Notes: generated by a model from the sequence alone, not told the origin. 64,000 nt of DNA from Allokutzneria sp. A3M-2-11 16 (GCF_024213555.1 NZ_JANAVO010000004.1:310001-374000), one strand, 5' to 3'; positions 7,348 to 16,588 are shown, numbered from the stretch's first letter. A program made the numbers and translations.

Positions 7348-8280
7348 TCAGTACCGACTGATACGGAATACCCCGATGTCGTCGGCGGCGGTGCCCTGCG
7401 CGGGCGAGGTCTGGTTCAGCGAAGCCTCGACGCCGACCCACCCGTGGAAGTTCCCGTCGCTGTCGATGATCTGCATCAGCGGCTTCACGTGGGAGTTCCC
7501 GGTGTAGCAGTGCTCGCCACGCGCGTCGGCGAGCGCGGTCCGCCAGTGCCAGATGGTGTCCCTGCGGTCGTTCGCCGTGGCGTTGGCCGTCGACAGGTAG
7601 TACTGAGTGGTGGGCGTTTTGCCGCCGAGACAACGAGAACTCGCGCAGGTCTTCCAGTCCCGCTGCCAGAACGGGCTGCCGGAGCCCTGGTCGAGGTAGG
7701 GCTTCCCGGCGTTGGTCTTCCACAGGTGGAACTGGTGCTCGAAGGCGTCGTGGTCGGCGGCGGCGATCTTCGCCATGGACGCGCGCTGGTCCCACCTCGC
7801 GTCACTGCCGTAGCCGTAGCCGTGGGTGGCCTTGAAGGAGCTGGCGCGGAACGAGAGCTTGGTCAGCTTGCCCGCGATCGGCTGGCTGACCGTCCACTCC
7901 TCCCAGCCGACAGAGTCCCAAGTGATACGCAGTACCGAGCCGGTCACGGTGTACCTGCCGCTGAGCTTCTGCGGTGGCGAACCGGCCTGGAACCCGTTGG
8001 CGGTCTGCACCTGGCACGCTCGCGCCACGCAGTTCTTGCCGGTCACGCCGGTGTAGCTGCGCTTGACGCGGTCCTTCTGGCTCCAGTGGAAATGCGACTC
8101 GCTGACCGTGCCGGAGGCGGTGAGCGAGTAGTTGGCCAGCCGTACCCAGTTCGCCGAGGAACCCGTGCTCAGCCCGCCGATCGCGACGACGAACCGCGAC
8201 ATCACGGGAGCGGCCCGCGCGGGGAGCGCCGAGGTCGCGGTGACCAGGAACGCAAGAACGACGACAGCGAGTGTGCGCAT
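7348..8280 (-). CDS. Secreted protein of unknown function
   Basis: A 310-residue protein with a clear Sec signal peptide (MRTLAVVVLAFLVTATSALPARAA, cleavage about residue 24). The mature part is rich in Trp, Ser and Gly, with four Cys that could form two disulfides (TGKNCVARACQV and KTCASSRCLGG). It contains HFHWSQKDRVKRSYTG and a C-terminal GNFHGWVGVEASLNQ segment. No known domain is recognised. The much longer upstream reading frame is a shadow of the ROK gene, and ATG 8280 was chosen because it begins the signal peptide. It lies 10 bp downstream of the ROK regulator on the same strand, so it may be cotranscribed with it. Confidence 0.75.
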   Translation of the reverse strand: MRTLAVVVLAFLVTATSALPARAAPVMSRFVVAIGGLSTGSSANWVRLANYSLTASGTVSESHFHWSQKDRVKRSYTGVTGKNCVARACQVQTANGFQAGSPPQKLSGRYTVTGSVLRITWDSVGWEEWTVSQPIAGKLTKLSFRASSFKATHGYGYGSDARWDQRASMAKIAAADHDAFEHQFHLWKTNAGKPYLDQGSGSPFWQRDWKTCASSRCLGGKTPTTQYYLSTANATANDRRDTIWHWRTALADARGEHCYTGNSHVKPLMQIIDSDGNFHGWVGVEASLNQTSPAQGTAADDIGVFRISRY

Positions 8281-8290
8281 GCCTCGCAAG

Positions 8291-9436
8291 CTATCCAGCC
8301 GCGGCAAAGATTCGCTTAAGCACGTGCTGGAGCGCGAAGCGCACGGCACCTTCGACGACGGCCCGGTCTCCCAAGGCCGAAGCCAGCAGGCGGGGCGGAC
8401 GGTCGCAGAGCGCGGCGACCTCGCGTTCGAGCGGGCCGAGCAGCACGTCACCCGCCTCCGCGACCGCGCCGCCGACGACCACCAGCTCGGGATCGAGCAG
8501 CGTCGCCAGCACCGCGACAGCGCGGGCGATGCGCGCACAGACCTGCTGAACCACTTGTCCCGCAGCGGAATCCCCGGAGCGCGCGGCGGCGAACACCGCC
8601 TGCGCGGACTCCAGGCCGCTGAGCTTCCGGGTCAGCGCGCCGATCCCCTCGGCGGTCCCCACGTGCTCGACCAGGCTGAGGAAACCCATCTCACCGGCGG
8701 CTCCGCCCGCGCCCCGGACGAGCCTGCCGTTGATGAACACACCGGCACCAAGTCGTTCTCCCGCAAGCAAAAGCACGACATCATCCACGTCACCGGCGAC
8801 ACCGCGTGAGCGCTCACCGAGCACGGCCAGGTTGGCGTCGTTCTCCACCAGCACGGGCCACGCGAAACGTTCTTCGAGGGCGGTGCGCAGATCGACCGCT
8901 TTCCGGCCCGGCAACCACCAATCCGCGACCTTGACCGTGCCGTCGTGCCGGACCGAGCCGGGCACCGCGAGGCCGACCGCGAGCACGGCTTCCTCGGCGA
9001 TCTCGGCTCTACGCAAGGAATCCGTGACCACATCGCGCGCGGTGTCGAGCCGATCGGCGCTGTCGTCGAGCTGACGCGTCTCCTGTTCGACCGCCGTGCC
9101 CGAGAGGTCGCTGACCACGACGGTGACCTTGTTCGCGCCGAGGTCCATGCCGACGACGTAGCCGCCTCGCTCGTTGAAGGTGTAGCGGCGCGCGCGGCGG
9201 CCTCGTCGCGGGACTTGCCCCTGCGGCATGTCCTCCGCGCGCACCCAGCCGAGCCGGATCAGCTCGTCGCAGACCGTGTGCACGGTGGGCCGGGACAGCC
9301 CGGTCTCCTCCATCAACTCGGTGACCGTCATCGGTTCGGCGGCCCTTGGTTCCGCGCCGCGCAGGGCCTCCAGGACCACCGTGGCGTTCATCCTGCGCAG
9401 CAGCGGAGAGGTCGCGGTTTCCGGTCGCTCCGTCAC
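8291..9436 (-). CDS. ROK-family transcriptional repressor of sugar uptake
   Basis: A 381-residue ROK protein with an N-terminal winged helix (MTVTELMEETGLSRPTVHTV, about residues 36-55) and a sugar-kinase-like domain starting GMDLGANKVTVVVSDLSG. The usual zinc-binding ROK motif (GHxxxxxxxxxCxCGxxGCxE) is replaced by GEMGFLSLVEHVGTAEGIGA, so the His/Cys zinc ligands are absent and sensing may differ from NagC/Mlc. The start is GTG 9436 with GGGAGG 4 nt upstream, in preference to the ATG at 9481. It is divergent from the alpha-glucoside ABC operon, which it most likely represses through the perfect palindrome at 9483-9499. Confidence 0.9.
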   Translation of the reverse strand: MTERPETATSPLLRRMNATVVLEALRGAEPRAAEPMTVTELMEETGLSRPTVHTVCDELIRLGWVRAEDMPQGQVPRRGRRARRYTFNERGGYVVGMDLGANKVTVVVSDLSGTAVEQETRQLDDSADRLDTARDVVTDSLRRAEIAEEAVLAVGLAVPGSVRHDGTVKVADWWLPGRKAVDLRTALEERFAWPVLVENDANLAVLGERSRGVAGDVDDVVLLLAGERLGAGVFINGRLVRGAGGAAGEMGFLSLVEHVGTAEGIGALTRKLSGLESAQAVFAAARSGDSAAGQVVQQVCARIARAVAVLATLLDPELVVVGGAVAEAGDVLLGPLEREVAALCDRPPRLLASALGDRAVVEGAVRFALQHVLKRIFAAAG

Positions 9437-9482
9437 AGCCCTCCCCTTGACCTGGCCATCGTGGGCCCCGATACTACGCAAC

Positions 9483-9499
9483 GCCTTTTAATAAAAGGC
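9483..9499. promoter_or_regulatory. ROK operator of the alpha-glucoside operon
   Basis: GCCTTTTAATAAAAGGC is a perfect 17-bp palindrome about one central base, in the divergent promoter between the ROK repressor and the sugar-binding lipoprotein gene. It is strikingly AT-rich for this genome, like NagC/Mlc-type operators. GGGAGG for the next gene follows 11 bp later. Confidence 0.75.
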
Positions 9500-9520
9500 A
9501 CTTAGGAATAGGGAGGCGCC

Positions 9521-10771
9521 GTGGACCAGCGAAGATCCACCCGCGCCAGGGCCCTGGCTGCCGCACTCACCGCGGCCGTCCTCGCGGGTTGCTCGTGGCA
9601 CGGCGACCAGCGGACCACCCTGGTGTTCTTCCAGTTCAAGACCGAAGCCATGCAGTACTTCAAGGACCTGGCCGCGCGGTTCGAGGCCGAGAACCCCGAC
9701 ATCCGCGTGGTCGTCGACAACGTGCCCGACGCGGAGACCGCGCTGCGCACGCGCCTGGTCAAGGGCGACGTGCCGGACGTGCTCACGTTGAACGGCAACG
9801 GCCCCTTCGGCGAGTTCGCCTCGGCGGGTGTCTTCGCGGACTTCTCCCGCGATCCCCTGCTCCGGGACGTCAAGCCCGCCTACGTCGAGGTCCTGCGCGC
9901 GCTCGGCGCGGGCTCCCCGGGCGCGGTGAACGGAATTCCCTTCAGCGCCAACGCGAGCGGCGTCCTCTACAACCAGGACCTGTTCGCCCAGCACGGGGTC
10001 CGGGTGCCACGGACCTGGAGTGAGCTCATGTCGGTGGTGAAGGCGTTCGAGGCCAAGGGGATTCCCCCCTTCTACGCCACGCGCGCGGACGCCTGGACGA
10101 CGCTGTCGCCATTGGCCCCCTTGACCGCGCAGACCACCGCGCAGAGTTTCTTCACTGAGCGTTTCGCCGGTCGGACGACGTTCGAGCAGGGCTGGCGCGA
10201 GGCAGTGGACAAGCTCGGCACCCTGTTCGACCACACCCAGCCGAACCCCGGCGGCACCGGCTACGAGGACGGCACGACGGCGTTCGCCCAGGGCAAGTCC
10301 GCGATGCTGCTCCTCGGCAGCTACGCGGCGCCGCAGATCCGGTCGTCCAAGCCCAAGTTCACCATCGGCAACTTCGCGCTGCCCGCCACGGACGACGCCG
10401 CACGGACCGAGTTCGTGTCCGGTGTGGACCTTCTGGTCACCGCTCACGCGGACGGCGATCACCCCGCCGAGACGCGGCGCTTCATCGAGTTCCTGATGCG
10501 TCCGCAGGTGGTGCAGGACTACGCGGAGGCACAGGTCGCGATTCCGGCGCTGAAGGGCTTGAAGAATCAGGATTCGGTGCTGGCGCTCGCGGATGAGGGT
10601 CGCACCTCGGGCTTCATGGACCACCAGTTCATCCCGGCGATCCCGTTGGGGCCCCTGACACAGCAGTATCTGATCGATCGCGATCGCACGCGGTACCTGC
10701 GAGGGTTGGACTCCACCTGGGACCGGGTGGCGAAGCGGCGGACCTGGGGCCTCGGGGCGGTGCGGCGATGA
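9521..10771 (+). CDS. ABC transporter sugar-binding lipoprotein
   Basis: Extracellular solute-binding protein (family 1) of 416 residues. It has a lipoprotein signal with lipobox LAGCSWHG, so Cys is lipidated and the protein is anchored outside the membrane. The mature part shows the two-lobed maltose-binding-like pattern, for example LTLNGNGPFGEFASAGVFAD and NGIPFSANASGVLYNQDLF. It would capture an alpha-glucoside or maltooligosaccharide and hand it to the two downstream permeases. GTG 9521 follows GGGAGGCGCC. It is first gene of a four-gene operon with ATGA overlaps, and its ligand is inferred from the glucosidase at the operon end. Confidence 0.93.
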   Translation: MDQRRSTRARALAAALTAAVLAGCSWHGDQRTTLVFFQFKTEAMQYFKDLAARFEAENPDIRVVVDNVPDAETALRTRLVKGDVPDVLTLNGNGPFGEFASAGVFADFSRDPLLRDVKPAYVEVLRALGAGSPGAVNGIPFSANASGVLYNQDLFAQHGVRVPRTWSELMSVVKAFEAKGIPPFYATRADAWTTLSPLAPLTAQTTAQSFFTERFAGRTTFEQGWREAVDKLGTLFDHTQPNPGGTGYEDGTTAFAQGKSAMLLLGSYAAPQIRSSKPKFTIGNFALPATDDAARTEFVSGVDLLVTAHADGDHPAETRRFIEFLMRPQVVQDYAEAQVAIPALKGLKNQDSVLALADEGRTSGFMDHQFIPAIPLGPLTQQYLIDRDRTRYLRGLDSTWDRVAKRRTWGLGAVRR

Positions 10772-11619
10772 GCTTCTTCTGGATGGTCTTACCGGCCCTG
10801 GTGCTCTTCCTGGTCTTCCACACCATTCCGGTGCTGCAAGGCATCTTCTACAGCTTCACCGACTCGGCGGGCTACGGCGCGTGGGACTTCGTGGGGTTGT
10901 CCAACTACACGGCGCTGTTCAGCGACGAGCGGGTACTCAGCGCCTACCTGTTCACCTTCCAGTTCGCTTTGGTGGCAACGATCCTGGTCAACGGGATCGC
11001 GTTGGCCCTCGCGGTCGGGCTGAACGGGCGGATCAGGTTCCGCAACGCGTTGCGCGGCATCTACTTCGTGCCGAACATCCTGGCGATCCTGGTCATCGGC
11101 TACGTGTTCAACTACCTGTTCAGCAACTCGCTGCCGGAGATCGCGTCGGCACTGGGGATCGAGGCGCTGTCCACGTCGATCCTGGCCGACCCGGAACTGG
11201 CGTGGGTCGGCGTGCTCGCGCTCGCGGTGTGGCAGGCGGTCGCCTTCAACGTGATCATCTACCTGGCCGGGTTGCAGACGGTACCCGCGGAGCTGTACGA
11301 GGCGGCCGCGCTGGACGGCGCGGGACCCTGGCGGCGCTTCCGCGGCGTGACGCTGCCGATGATCGCGGGCTTCGTCGTGGTGAACACCGTGCTGTCGCTG
11401 AAGAACTTCCTCCAGGTGTTCGACCACGTCGTCGCGATGACCAACGGCGGGCCCGGCACGGCGACGGAGTCGATCTCCGTGCTGATCTACAAGGGTGGCT
11501 TCCAGGGCGGCGAGTACGGCTACCAGATCGCCAACGCCGTCGTCTTCATGGCGGTGATCGCGTTGTTCGCGGTCGTGCAGTTCCGGGTCATGCGGAATCG
11601 AGGTGTTTCCCATGCGTAG
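10768..11619 (+). CDS. Sugar ABC transporter permease (MalF-type)
   Basis: A 283-residue inner-membrane permease with six predicted transmembrane segments, the first being SFFWMVLPALVLFLVFHTIP. The cytoplasmic EAA loop reads ELYEAAALDGAGPWRRFRGVTLP, the docking site for the ATPase. It forms the channel together with the next permease. The start overlaps the binding-protein stop (ATGA). No ATPase gene is present in the operon. Actinomycetes commonly use a shared MsiK-type ATPase encoded elsewhere, which is the likely solution here. Confidence 0.93.
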   Translation: MSFFWMVLPALVLFLVFHTIPVLQGIFYSFTDSAGYGAWDFVGLSNYTALFSDERVLSAYLFTFQFALVATILVNGIALALAVGLNGRIRFRNALRGIYFVPNILAILVIGYVFNYLFSNSLPEIASALGIEALSTSILADPELAWVGVLALAVWQAVAFNVIIYLAGLQTVPAELYEAAALDGAGPWRRFRGVTLPMIAGFVVVNTVLSLKNFLQVFDHVVAMTNGGPGTATESISVLIYKGGFQGGEYGYQIANAVVFMAVIALFAVVQFRVMRNRGVSHA

Positions 11620-12430
11620 CAAGACGAACTGGTGGCTGACGGCGCTGTTGGCCGTGCTCTCGCTGACCGTGCTGATCCCGCTGTACTTCGTCGTGGTGAC
11701 GGCGTTGAAGACGCCGGACCAGTTGGGCGGCAGCGGTTTCGCGTTGCCCACCGAAGTCCGGTGGGAGAACTTCGCGGACGCGTGGCGGATGACGAACTTC
11801 CCGCGCGCGGCGCTCAACAGCGCGCTGGTCACGGTCGGCGCGGTGGTGCTGACTTTGCTGACGAACTCCATGGTGGCCTATGCGATCGCCAGGAATCGGC
11901 ACCGCAGGTTCTTCCGCATCCTGTTCATCTACTTCGTCTCCGCGTTGTTCGTGCCGTTCCCGATCCTGATGCTGCCCGTGGCGAAGCAGACGGCGTTCCT
12001 CGGCCTCGACAACCAGGCCGGGCTCATCCTGCTGTACGTCGTGTACGGCTTGTCCTTCAACATCTTCATCTTCACCGCGTACATCCGCTCGATCCCGCGC
12101 GAGCTGGAGGAAGCTGCGGTGATTGACGGCGCGAGCACCTGGACGGTGTTCTGGCGCATCATCTTCCCGCTGCTGATGCCGATGAACGCCACGGTGGGCA
12201 TCCTGACGTGCTTGTGGGCGTGGAACGACTTCCTGCTGCCACTGGTGATCGTCTCCGCTCCCGAGGCCGCGACGCTTCCCTTGGTGCAGCACGCTTTCCA
12301 AGGAACCTTCCAGACGAACTACACGGTGGCGTTCGCGTCGTACCTGATGGCGATGGCGCCGCTGCTGATCGTGTACGTGTTCGCCCAGCGCTGGGTGATC
12401 TCCGGAGTGACTCAGGGAGCCGTCAAGTGA
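11612..12430 (+). CDS. Sugar ABC transporter permease (MalG-type)
   Basis: Second permease of the alpha-glucoside transporter, 272 residues and six membrane segments. The EAA loop ELEEAAVIDGASTWTVFWRI is near residue 170 and the C-terminus ends in the MalG-like RWVISGVTQGAVK. ATG 11612 is preferred over the GTG nine bases upstream because it begins with the usual short basic N-terminus (MRSKTNWW). It overlaps the end of the first permease gene by 8 bp and the start of the glucosidase gene by 4 bp, so the four genes are translationally coupled. Confidence 0.93.
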   Translation: MRSKTNWWLTALLAVLSLTVLIPLYFVVVTALKTPDQLGGSGFALPTEVRWENFADAWRMTNFPRAALNSALVTVGAVVLTLLTNSMVAYAIARNRHRRFFRILFIYFVSALFVPFPILMLPVAKQTAFLGLDNQAGLILLYVVYGLSFNIFIFTAYIRSIPRELEEAAVIDGASTWTVFWRIIFPLLMPMNATVGILTCLWAWNDFLLPLVIVSAPEAATLPLVQHAFQGTFQTNYTVAFASYLMAMAPLLIVYVFAQRWVISGVTQGAVK

Positions 12431-14052
12431 CGTGGTGGCAGAATTCCGTTGTCTACCAGGTGTACCCGCGTTCGTTCGCCGATTCCAACGGTGATGGCGT
12501 CGGGGACATCGGCGGCATTCGCGCGCACCTGGACCACATCGCCTCGCTGGGCGCGGACGTGATCTGGTTGTCGCCGGTCTATCCGTCACCGCAGGACGAC
12601 AACGGCTACGACATCAGCGACTACCAGGACATCGACCCGGTGTTCGGCACGCTCGCCGAGTTCGACCTCCTCCTGGCGGAGGTGCACGAGCGCGGGATGA
12701 AGCTGGTAATGGACCTGGTCGTCAACCACACCTCCGACGAGCACCCGTGGTTCGTGGAGTCGCGCTCCAGCAAGGACTCCCCGAAACGCGAATGGTACCT
12801 GTGGCGGCCCGAGCCGACGAACTGGCAGAGCGTGTTCTCCGGCTCCGCGTGGGAGCTGGACGAGGCCACCGGCGAGTACTACCTGCACCTGTTCTCCCGC
12901 AAGCAACCGGACCTCAACTGGGAGAATCCCGCACTGCGGCAAGAGATCTACCGGATGATGCGGTGGTGGCTCGATCGCGGCGTCGACGGGTTCCGGATGG
13001 ACGTGATCAATCTGATCTCTAAGGGAGAGCTGGTCGACGGCCCACCGATCCCGGGGACTCCTTACGGCGACGGCTCGGCGAGCTTCGTCAACGGCCCGCG
13101 CGTGCACGAGTACCTGCAGGAAATGCACTCCGAGGTGTTCGCCGGGCGTCCGGCGCTGCTCACCGTCGGCGAGATGCCGGGTGTGCCCCTGGAGGAGGCG
13201 CGCCTGTTCACCGATCCGGCGCGGCGCGAGGTGGACATGGTCTTCCAGTTCGAGCACGTCTGCCTCGACCAGGGGCCGGGCGGCAAGTTCGACACGCACC
13301 CGTTGCGGCTGACGGACCTGAAGAAGTCGTTGGGGCGCTGGCAAACCGGGCTCGCCGACGTCGGGTGGAACAGCCTGTACTGGAACAACCACGACCAGCC
13401 CCGGGTGGTGTCCCGCTTCGGCGACGACAGCCCGGAGTTCCGACGTGATTCAGCGACGTGCCTGGCGACGCTGCTGCACCTGCATCGCGGCACGCCTTAT
13501 GTGTACCAGGGCGAGGAGTTGGGGATGGCCAACTCGCCGTTCGCTTCCGTCTCCGACTTCCGGGACATCGAGTCGTTGAACTACTACTCGTTCGCGTTGG
13601 GTTCGGGTGCCTCTCCGGAGACTGTCCTCAAAGGACTGTGCGCTGCCGGGCGGGACAACGCTCGGACACCGATGCAGTGGTCGTCTGAGCCGCACGCCGG
13701 GTTCAGCTCGGTGCCACCGTGGATCGGGGTGAACCCGGATTATCTTGAGTGGAACGCATCGGCGCAGTACGGGGACACATGGTCGGTGTTCTCGCACTAC
13801 CAGCGGTTGATCCGGTTGCGGCGGGAGCTGCCGGTGGTGTCGTTGGGGGACTTCACGATGCTGCTGCCGGAGGATGAGCGGGTTTACGCGTTCGAGCGTT
13901 CGCTGGGGGATGCACGATTGGTGGTCATGTGCAATGTGAGCGGGGAGGCGGTGGGGGTTTCGTCGGCTGGGGCGCTGGTGTTGGGGAATATGCCGGATCC
14001 GGAGGACGGGGTGTTGCGAGCCTGGGAGGCTCGGGTGCATTGGGCGGTGTAG
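12427..14052 (+). CDS. GH13 alpha-glucosidase / oligo-1,6-glucosidase
   Basis: Cytoplasmic family GH13 hydrolase of 541 residues. It opens with the typical WWQNSVVYQVYPRSFADSNGDG and has the catalytic nucleophile Asp192 (GFRMDVINL), acid/base Glu249 (VGEMPG) and transition-state stabiliser Asp323 (NHDQPR), then a C-terminal beta domain. It would split imported maltose, isomaltose or related alpha-glucosides to glucose. As last gene of the ROK-controlled ABC operon, with its GTG overlapping the permease stop, it defines the pathway. A trehalulose or sucrose-isomer specificity cannot be excluded from sequence alone. Confidence 0.93.
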   Translation: MTWWQNSVVYQVYPRSFADSNGDGVGDIGGIRAHLDHIASLGADVIWLSPVYPSPQDDNGYDISDYQDIDPVFGTLAEFDLLLAEVHERGMKLVMDLVVNHTSDEHPWFVESRSSKDSPKREWYLWRPEPTNWQSVFSGSAWELDEATGEYYLHLFSRKQPDLNWENPALRQEIYRMMRWWLDRGVDGFRMDVINLISKGELVDGPPIPGTPYGDGSASFVNGPRVHEYLQEMHSEVFAGRPALLTVGEMPGVPLEEARLFTDPARREVDMVFQFEHVCLDQGPGGKFDTHPLRLTDLKKSLGRWQTGLADVGWNSLYWNNHDQPRVVSRFGDDSPEFRRDSATCLATLLHLHRGTPYVYQGEELGMANSPFASVSDFRDIESLNYYSFALGSGASPETVLKGLCAAGRDNARTPMQWSSEPHAGFSSVPPWIGVNPDYLEWNASAQYGDTWSVFSHYQRLIRLRRELPVVSLGDFTMLLPEDERVYAFERSLGDARLVVMCNVSGEAVGVSSAGALVLGNMPDPEDGVLRAWEARVHWAV

Positions 14053-14070
14053 GTCTGGTGGGGGTTCTTT

Positions 14071-14250
14071 GCTGTGGCGGCTGACGGAGGTTGCGGGGTT
14101 GCGTTTTCTTGGCAAGGACGGGGCGTGCGTTGAGGATGGCTTTCGTTGCCGTGGCGGGTGGCGGAGGTGGGGCGGTGCGTTGTTCGGCAAGGACCGGGCG
14201 TGCGTTGGGTTGAGCGTTTGTTGCCGTGGCGGGTGGCGGTGAGGTGGTGG
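14071..14250. repeat. Degenerate tandem repeat, about 76 bp x 2.3
   Basis: GCYGTGGCGG motifs begin at 14071, 14148 and 14223, and GGCAAGGAC followed by GGGCGTGCGTTG recurs in the first two units. The plus strand is strongly G-rich. It fills most of the gap of 364 bp between the glucosidase and the DUF222-HNH gene. No reading frame in it is convincing. The remainder (14251-14416) holds a more AT-rich stretch that probably contains the promoter of the HNH gene. Confidence 0.75.
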
Positions 14251-14416
14251 GGCGCGGTCGATGGGATGGACTGTCGTTCGCCTGGCGTCTTCCGGTGGAG
14301 TTGTTGGGGTGCAAGGGAAAAGATCGATCGGATACTCTGCGTGTCCCTCCTATCGAGTGACCGGAGACGGTGCCACATAAGGGAAAACGTGGTTCTCGAC
14401 CAGATATAATCAGGGT

Positions 14417-15532
14417 ATGCGCGACGAACTCGACGACGTCGAAGACGCCTTCCGCGAACTCACCCGGAAACAAGCCACCCTCACCCACCGCATCGGGCTG
14501 TTCCTCGACTCCCAACCACCCTCGTTCTACCCCTACGCCGCCGAAGAAGTCGCCGCGCTCCTGTCGATCTCCCGCCGCGCCGCCGCGACCCTGGTCAACA
14601 ACGCCGAACTCCTCCTCGACCGACCCGCTCTCCTCGACGCCATGACCACCGGGGCACTCGATCAGAGCAAAGCACTGCTCATCGCCGGACTCCTCCTCCC
14701 CCTCTCACCCGAGAAGGCCGCGATCGCCGAGAAAGACCTGCTCGCCTTCGCGCCCAAGCACACCTACGGCGAAACCAGGGGACGCGGGCAGCGGCTGGTC
14801 ATCAAACTCGACCCGGAGGCAGCCCTCGCCCAACACGAGGAGAAACGTAAGACCCGGCGGGTGGAGAAACTTCCCCAGGACGACGCCATGTGCGACCTCC
14901 GCCTCTGCCTCACCGCCGTAGAAGGCGTGACCGTCTGGGACAGGATCGACCGCATCGCCCGCGCCCTGCCGAAAGACGGCCGGACGATGGACCAGAAACG
15001 AGCCGACGTCGCGGTGGATCTGCTGTTGGGCAAAGCGACCCCCGCACCCCAAGGAGCGGTCAAGGTTCAGGTCACCATGCCCATCACCGCGCTGATGGGA
15101 CTGAACCAAGACCCCGGGATGCTCGCCGGATACGGGGCCATCCCCGCACCCCTGGGCCGCGAACTCGCCGCCGACGGCACCTGGAAACGCATCCTCACCG
15201 ACCCCACCACCGGCATCGCCCAACACATCAGCACCACCTACCGGCCATCGGCCGCGCTCCGCGAGCTGATCCACGCCCGCCACCCCCACTGCACCGCCAT
15301 CGGCTGCCGCCAACCCGCGCACCGCTGCGACATCGACCACTGCTGTCCCTTCGACGGCACCAACACCACCGCCGAGAACCTCCGACCCAAATGCCGACAC
15401 CACCACCGCATGAAAACCCACACCCCCTGGCACTGCGACAACCTCGACAACGGCCAACACGTGTGGACCACACCCACCGGACGCGTCTACCCGGCAGAAC
15501 CCGAACCCATCGCCGACCCGGCACCGTTCTGA
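14417..15532 (+). CDS. DUF222 / HNH endonuclease (13E12 repeat family)
   Basis: A 371-residue protein with an N-terminal helical DUF222 region (residues about 20-240) and a C-terminal HNH nuclease. The HNH part has CTAIGCRQPAHRCDIDHCCPF, then NLRPKCRHHHRMKTH, with the His/Asn/His metal site complete. The family is multicopy in actinomycetes and is often linked to repeats or mobile DNA; its role is unknown. The coding strand is unusually C-rich and the preceding spacer G-rich, an abrupt strand-bias switch. It lies beside a tandem repeat, which fits a history of insertion. Confidence 0.9.
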   Translation: MRDELDDVEDAFRELTRKQATLTHRIGLFLDSQPPSFYPYAAEEVAALLSISRRAAATLVNNAELLLDRPALLDAMTTGALDQSKALLIAGLLLPLSPEKAAIAEKDLLAFAPKHTYGETRGRGQRLVIKLDPEAALAQHEEKRKTRRVEKLPQDDAMCDLRLCLTAVEGVTVWDRIDRIARALPKDGRTMDQKRADVAVDLLLGKATPAPQGAVKVQVTMPITALMGLNQDPGMLAGYGAIPAPLGRELAADGTWKRILTDPTTGIAQHISTTYRPSAALRELIHARHPHCTAIGCRQPAHRCDIDHCCPFDGTNTTAENLRPKCRHHHRMKTHTPWHCDNLDNGQHVWTTPTGRVYPAEPEPIADPAPF

Positions 15533-15631
15533 CCGTCAGTGAGCAGGTGTGCGCCGACAGCAGTCAGCGGCTGCGCCACATGCAGCATTACCGGTGATCT
15601 TCAGCGATCTTGACTTGGACGGCGGGTCGCG

Positions 15632-16297
15632 GTGTGCCAGCGTCGAGGGGTGGCCGAGCTGAGGGTGTGGTTGATCCGGCACGGGGAGAGCGACTCCAAC
15701 GTCGGAGGACCCAGCTCGACCCCGGGCGAGACACCGCTGACCGCGATCGGCCACCGGCAGGCCGCACAGCTCGCGCGGGCGATACCGGTGCCACCGGGGC
15801 TGATCGTGAGTTCGCCGTACTGGCGCGCCCGGCAGACCGCGCAGCCCGCCATGGACCGCTTCCCGGGCACGCCGAGCGAAGTGTGGCCGGTGCAGGAGTT
15901 CACCCACCTCGGCAGCCTCGACGGCCGCTCCACCACCGTCCAGGAACGCAGACCGTACGTGCAGGCGTACTGGAACCGCGCCGACCCCGACCTCCGGGAA
16001 GGCGGGGCCGAATCATTCGCCGACCTCGTCGCGCGCGTGCGCGATTGCTTGGCACGACTGGGAAAACACCGTCCCGGACCGATCATGGTGTTCACCCACG
16101 AGAACTTCATCAAGTGCGTGATGTGGGTACTGCTGAACCAGCCGGGCGCGATCGACCGGCGGGCGATGCTCAGCTTCCGCGAATTCCACGACAGCAACAC
16201 CGTCGCCAACTGCACGGGGGTCGAACTGCGCTCCACCGAGAGCGGGCGCTTCGTCCTGCTGCCGCACCGGATCGCGTGGAGCCCGCCGCCGCGCTGA
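15632..16297 (+). CDS. Histidine phosphatase family protein
   Basis: Phosphoglycerate-mutase-like phosphatase of about 215-221 residues. The phosphohistidine motif LIRHGESDSN lies near the N-terminus, the second Arg in SSPYWRARQTA, and the distal His in MVFTHENFIKCV. It is a cytoplasmic phosphomonoesterase whose substrate is not inferable. GTG 15632 is used; an internal GTG at 15650 is also possible but has its GAGG only 1 nt away. The end is 12 bp before the next small gene, so the two may be cotranscribed. Confidence 0.85.
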   Translation: MCQRRGVAELRVWLIRHGESDSNVGGPSSTPGETPLTAIGHRQAAQLARAIPVPPGLIVSSPYWRARQTAQPAMDRFPGTPSEVWPVQEFTHLGSLDGRSTTVQERRPYVQAYWNRADPDLREGGAESFADLVARVRDCLARLGKHRPGPIMVFTHENFIKCVMWVLLNQPGAIDRRAMLSFREFHDSNTVANCTGVELRSTESGRFVLLPHRIAWSPPPR

Positions 16298-16309
16298 ACT
16301 CCGGGCAGA

Positions 16310-16588
16310 ATGGCGGGCATGAACGAGCCGAAGCCGATCGAGGGCGAGATCGTCGACGTCACCCCACCGCCGCCGGTGACCCCGCAGTTCGACTACGACG
16401 AGGGCGGCGTGCCAACGTTTGACTACGTGCGCGACCGCATCGAGGGGCGGGCGGCGACCGCGGTGGGGGCGACCGAACTGGACGCGATGACCGGCGACAC
16501 CGCCGACGTGGAACAGCAGTTCGCCGAGCGGGAGCGCGCCGGGCGGGACCGGCTTGAGGAGATTCGCAGGTCGATGCGTGGCGAGTGA
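16310..16588 (+). CDS. Small acidic protein of unknown function
   Basis: A 92-residue acidic protein, predicted largely unstructured at the N-terminus (KPIEGEIVDVTPPPPVTP) and helical with charged repeats at the C-terminus (VEQQFAERERAGRDRLEEIR). No domain is recognised. Codon use has normal third-position GC bias. It follows the histidine phosphatase gene after 12 bp on the same strand. ATG 16310 or ATG 16319 could be the start. Confidence 0.65.
   Translation: MAGMNEPKPIEGEIVDVTPPPPVTPQFDYDEGGVPTFDYVRDRIEGRAATAVGATELDAMTGDTADVEQQFAERERAGRDRLEEIRRSMRGE

Noticed and set aside
9521-12430. ATPase subunit for the sugar ABC transporter
   Set aside because: No Walker A/B protein occurs in the operon; a shared MsiK-type ATPase elsewhere is the expected partner.
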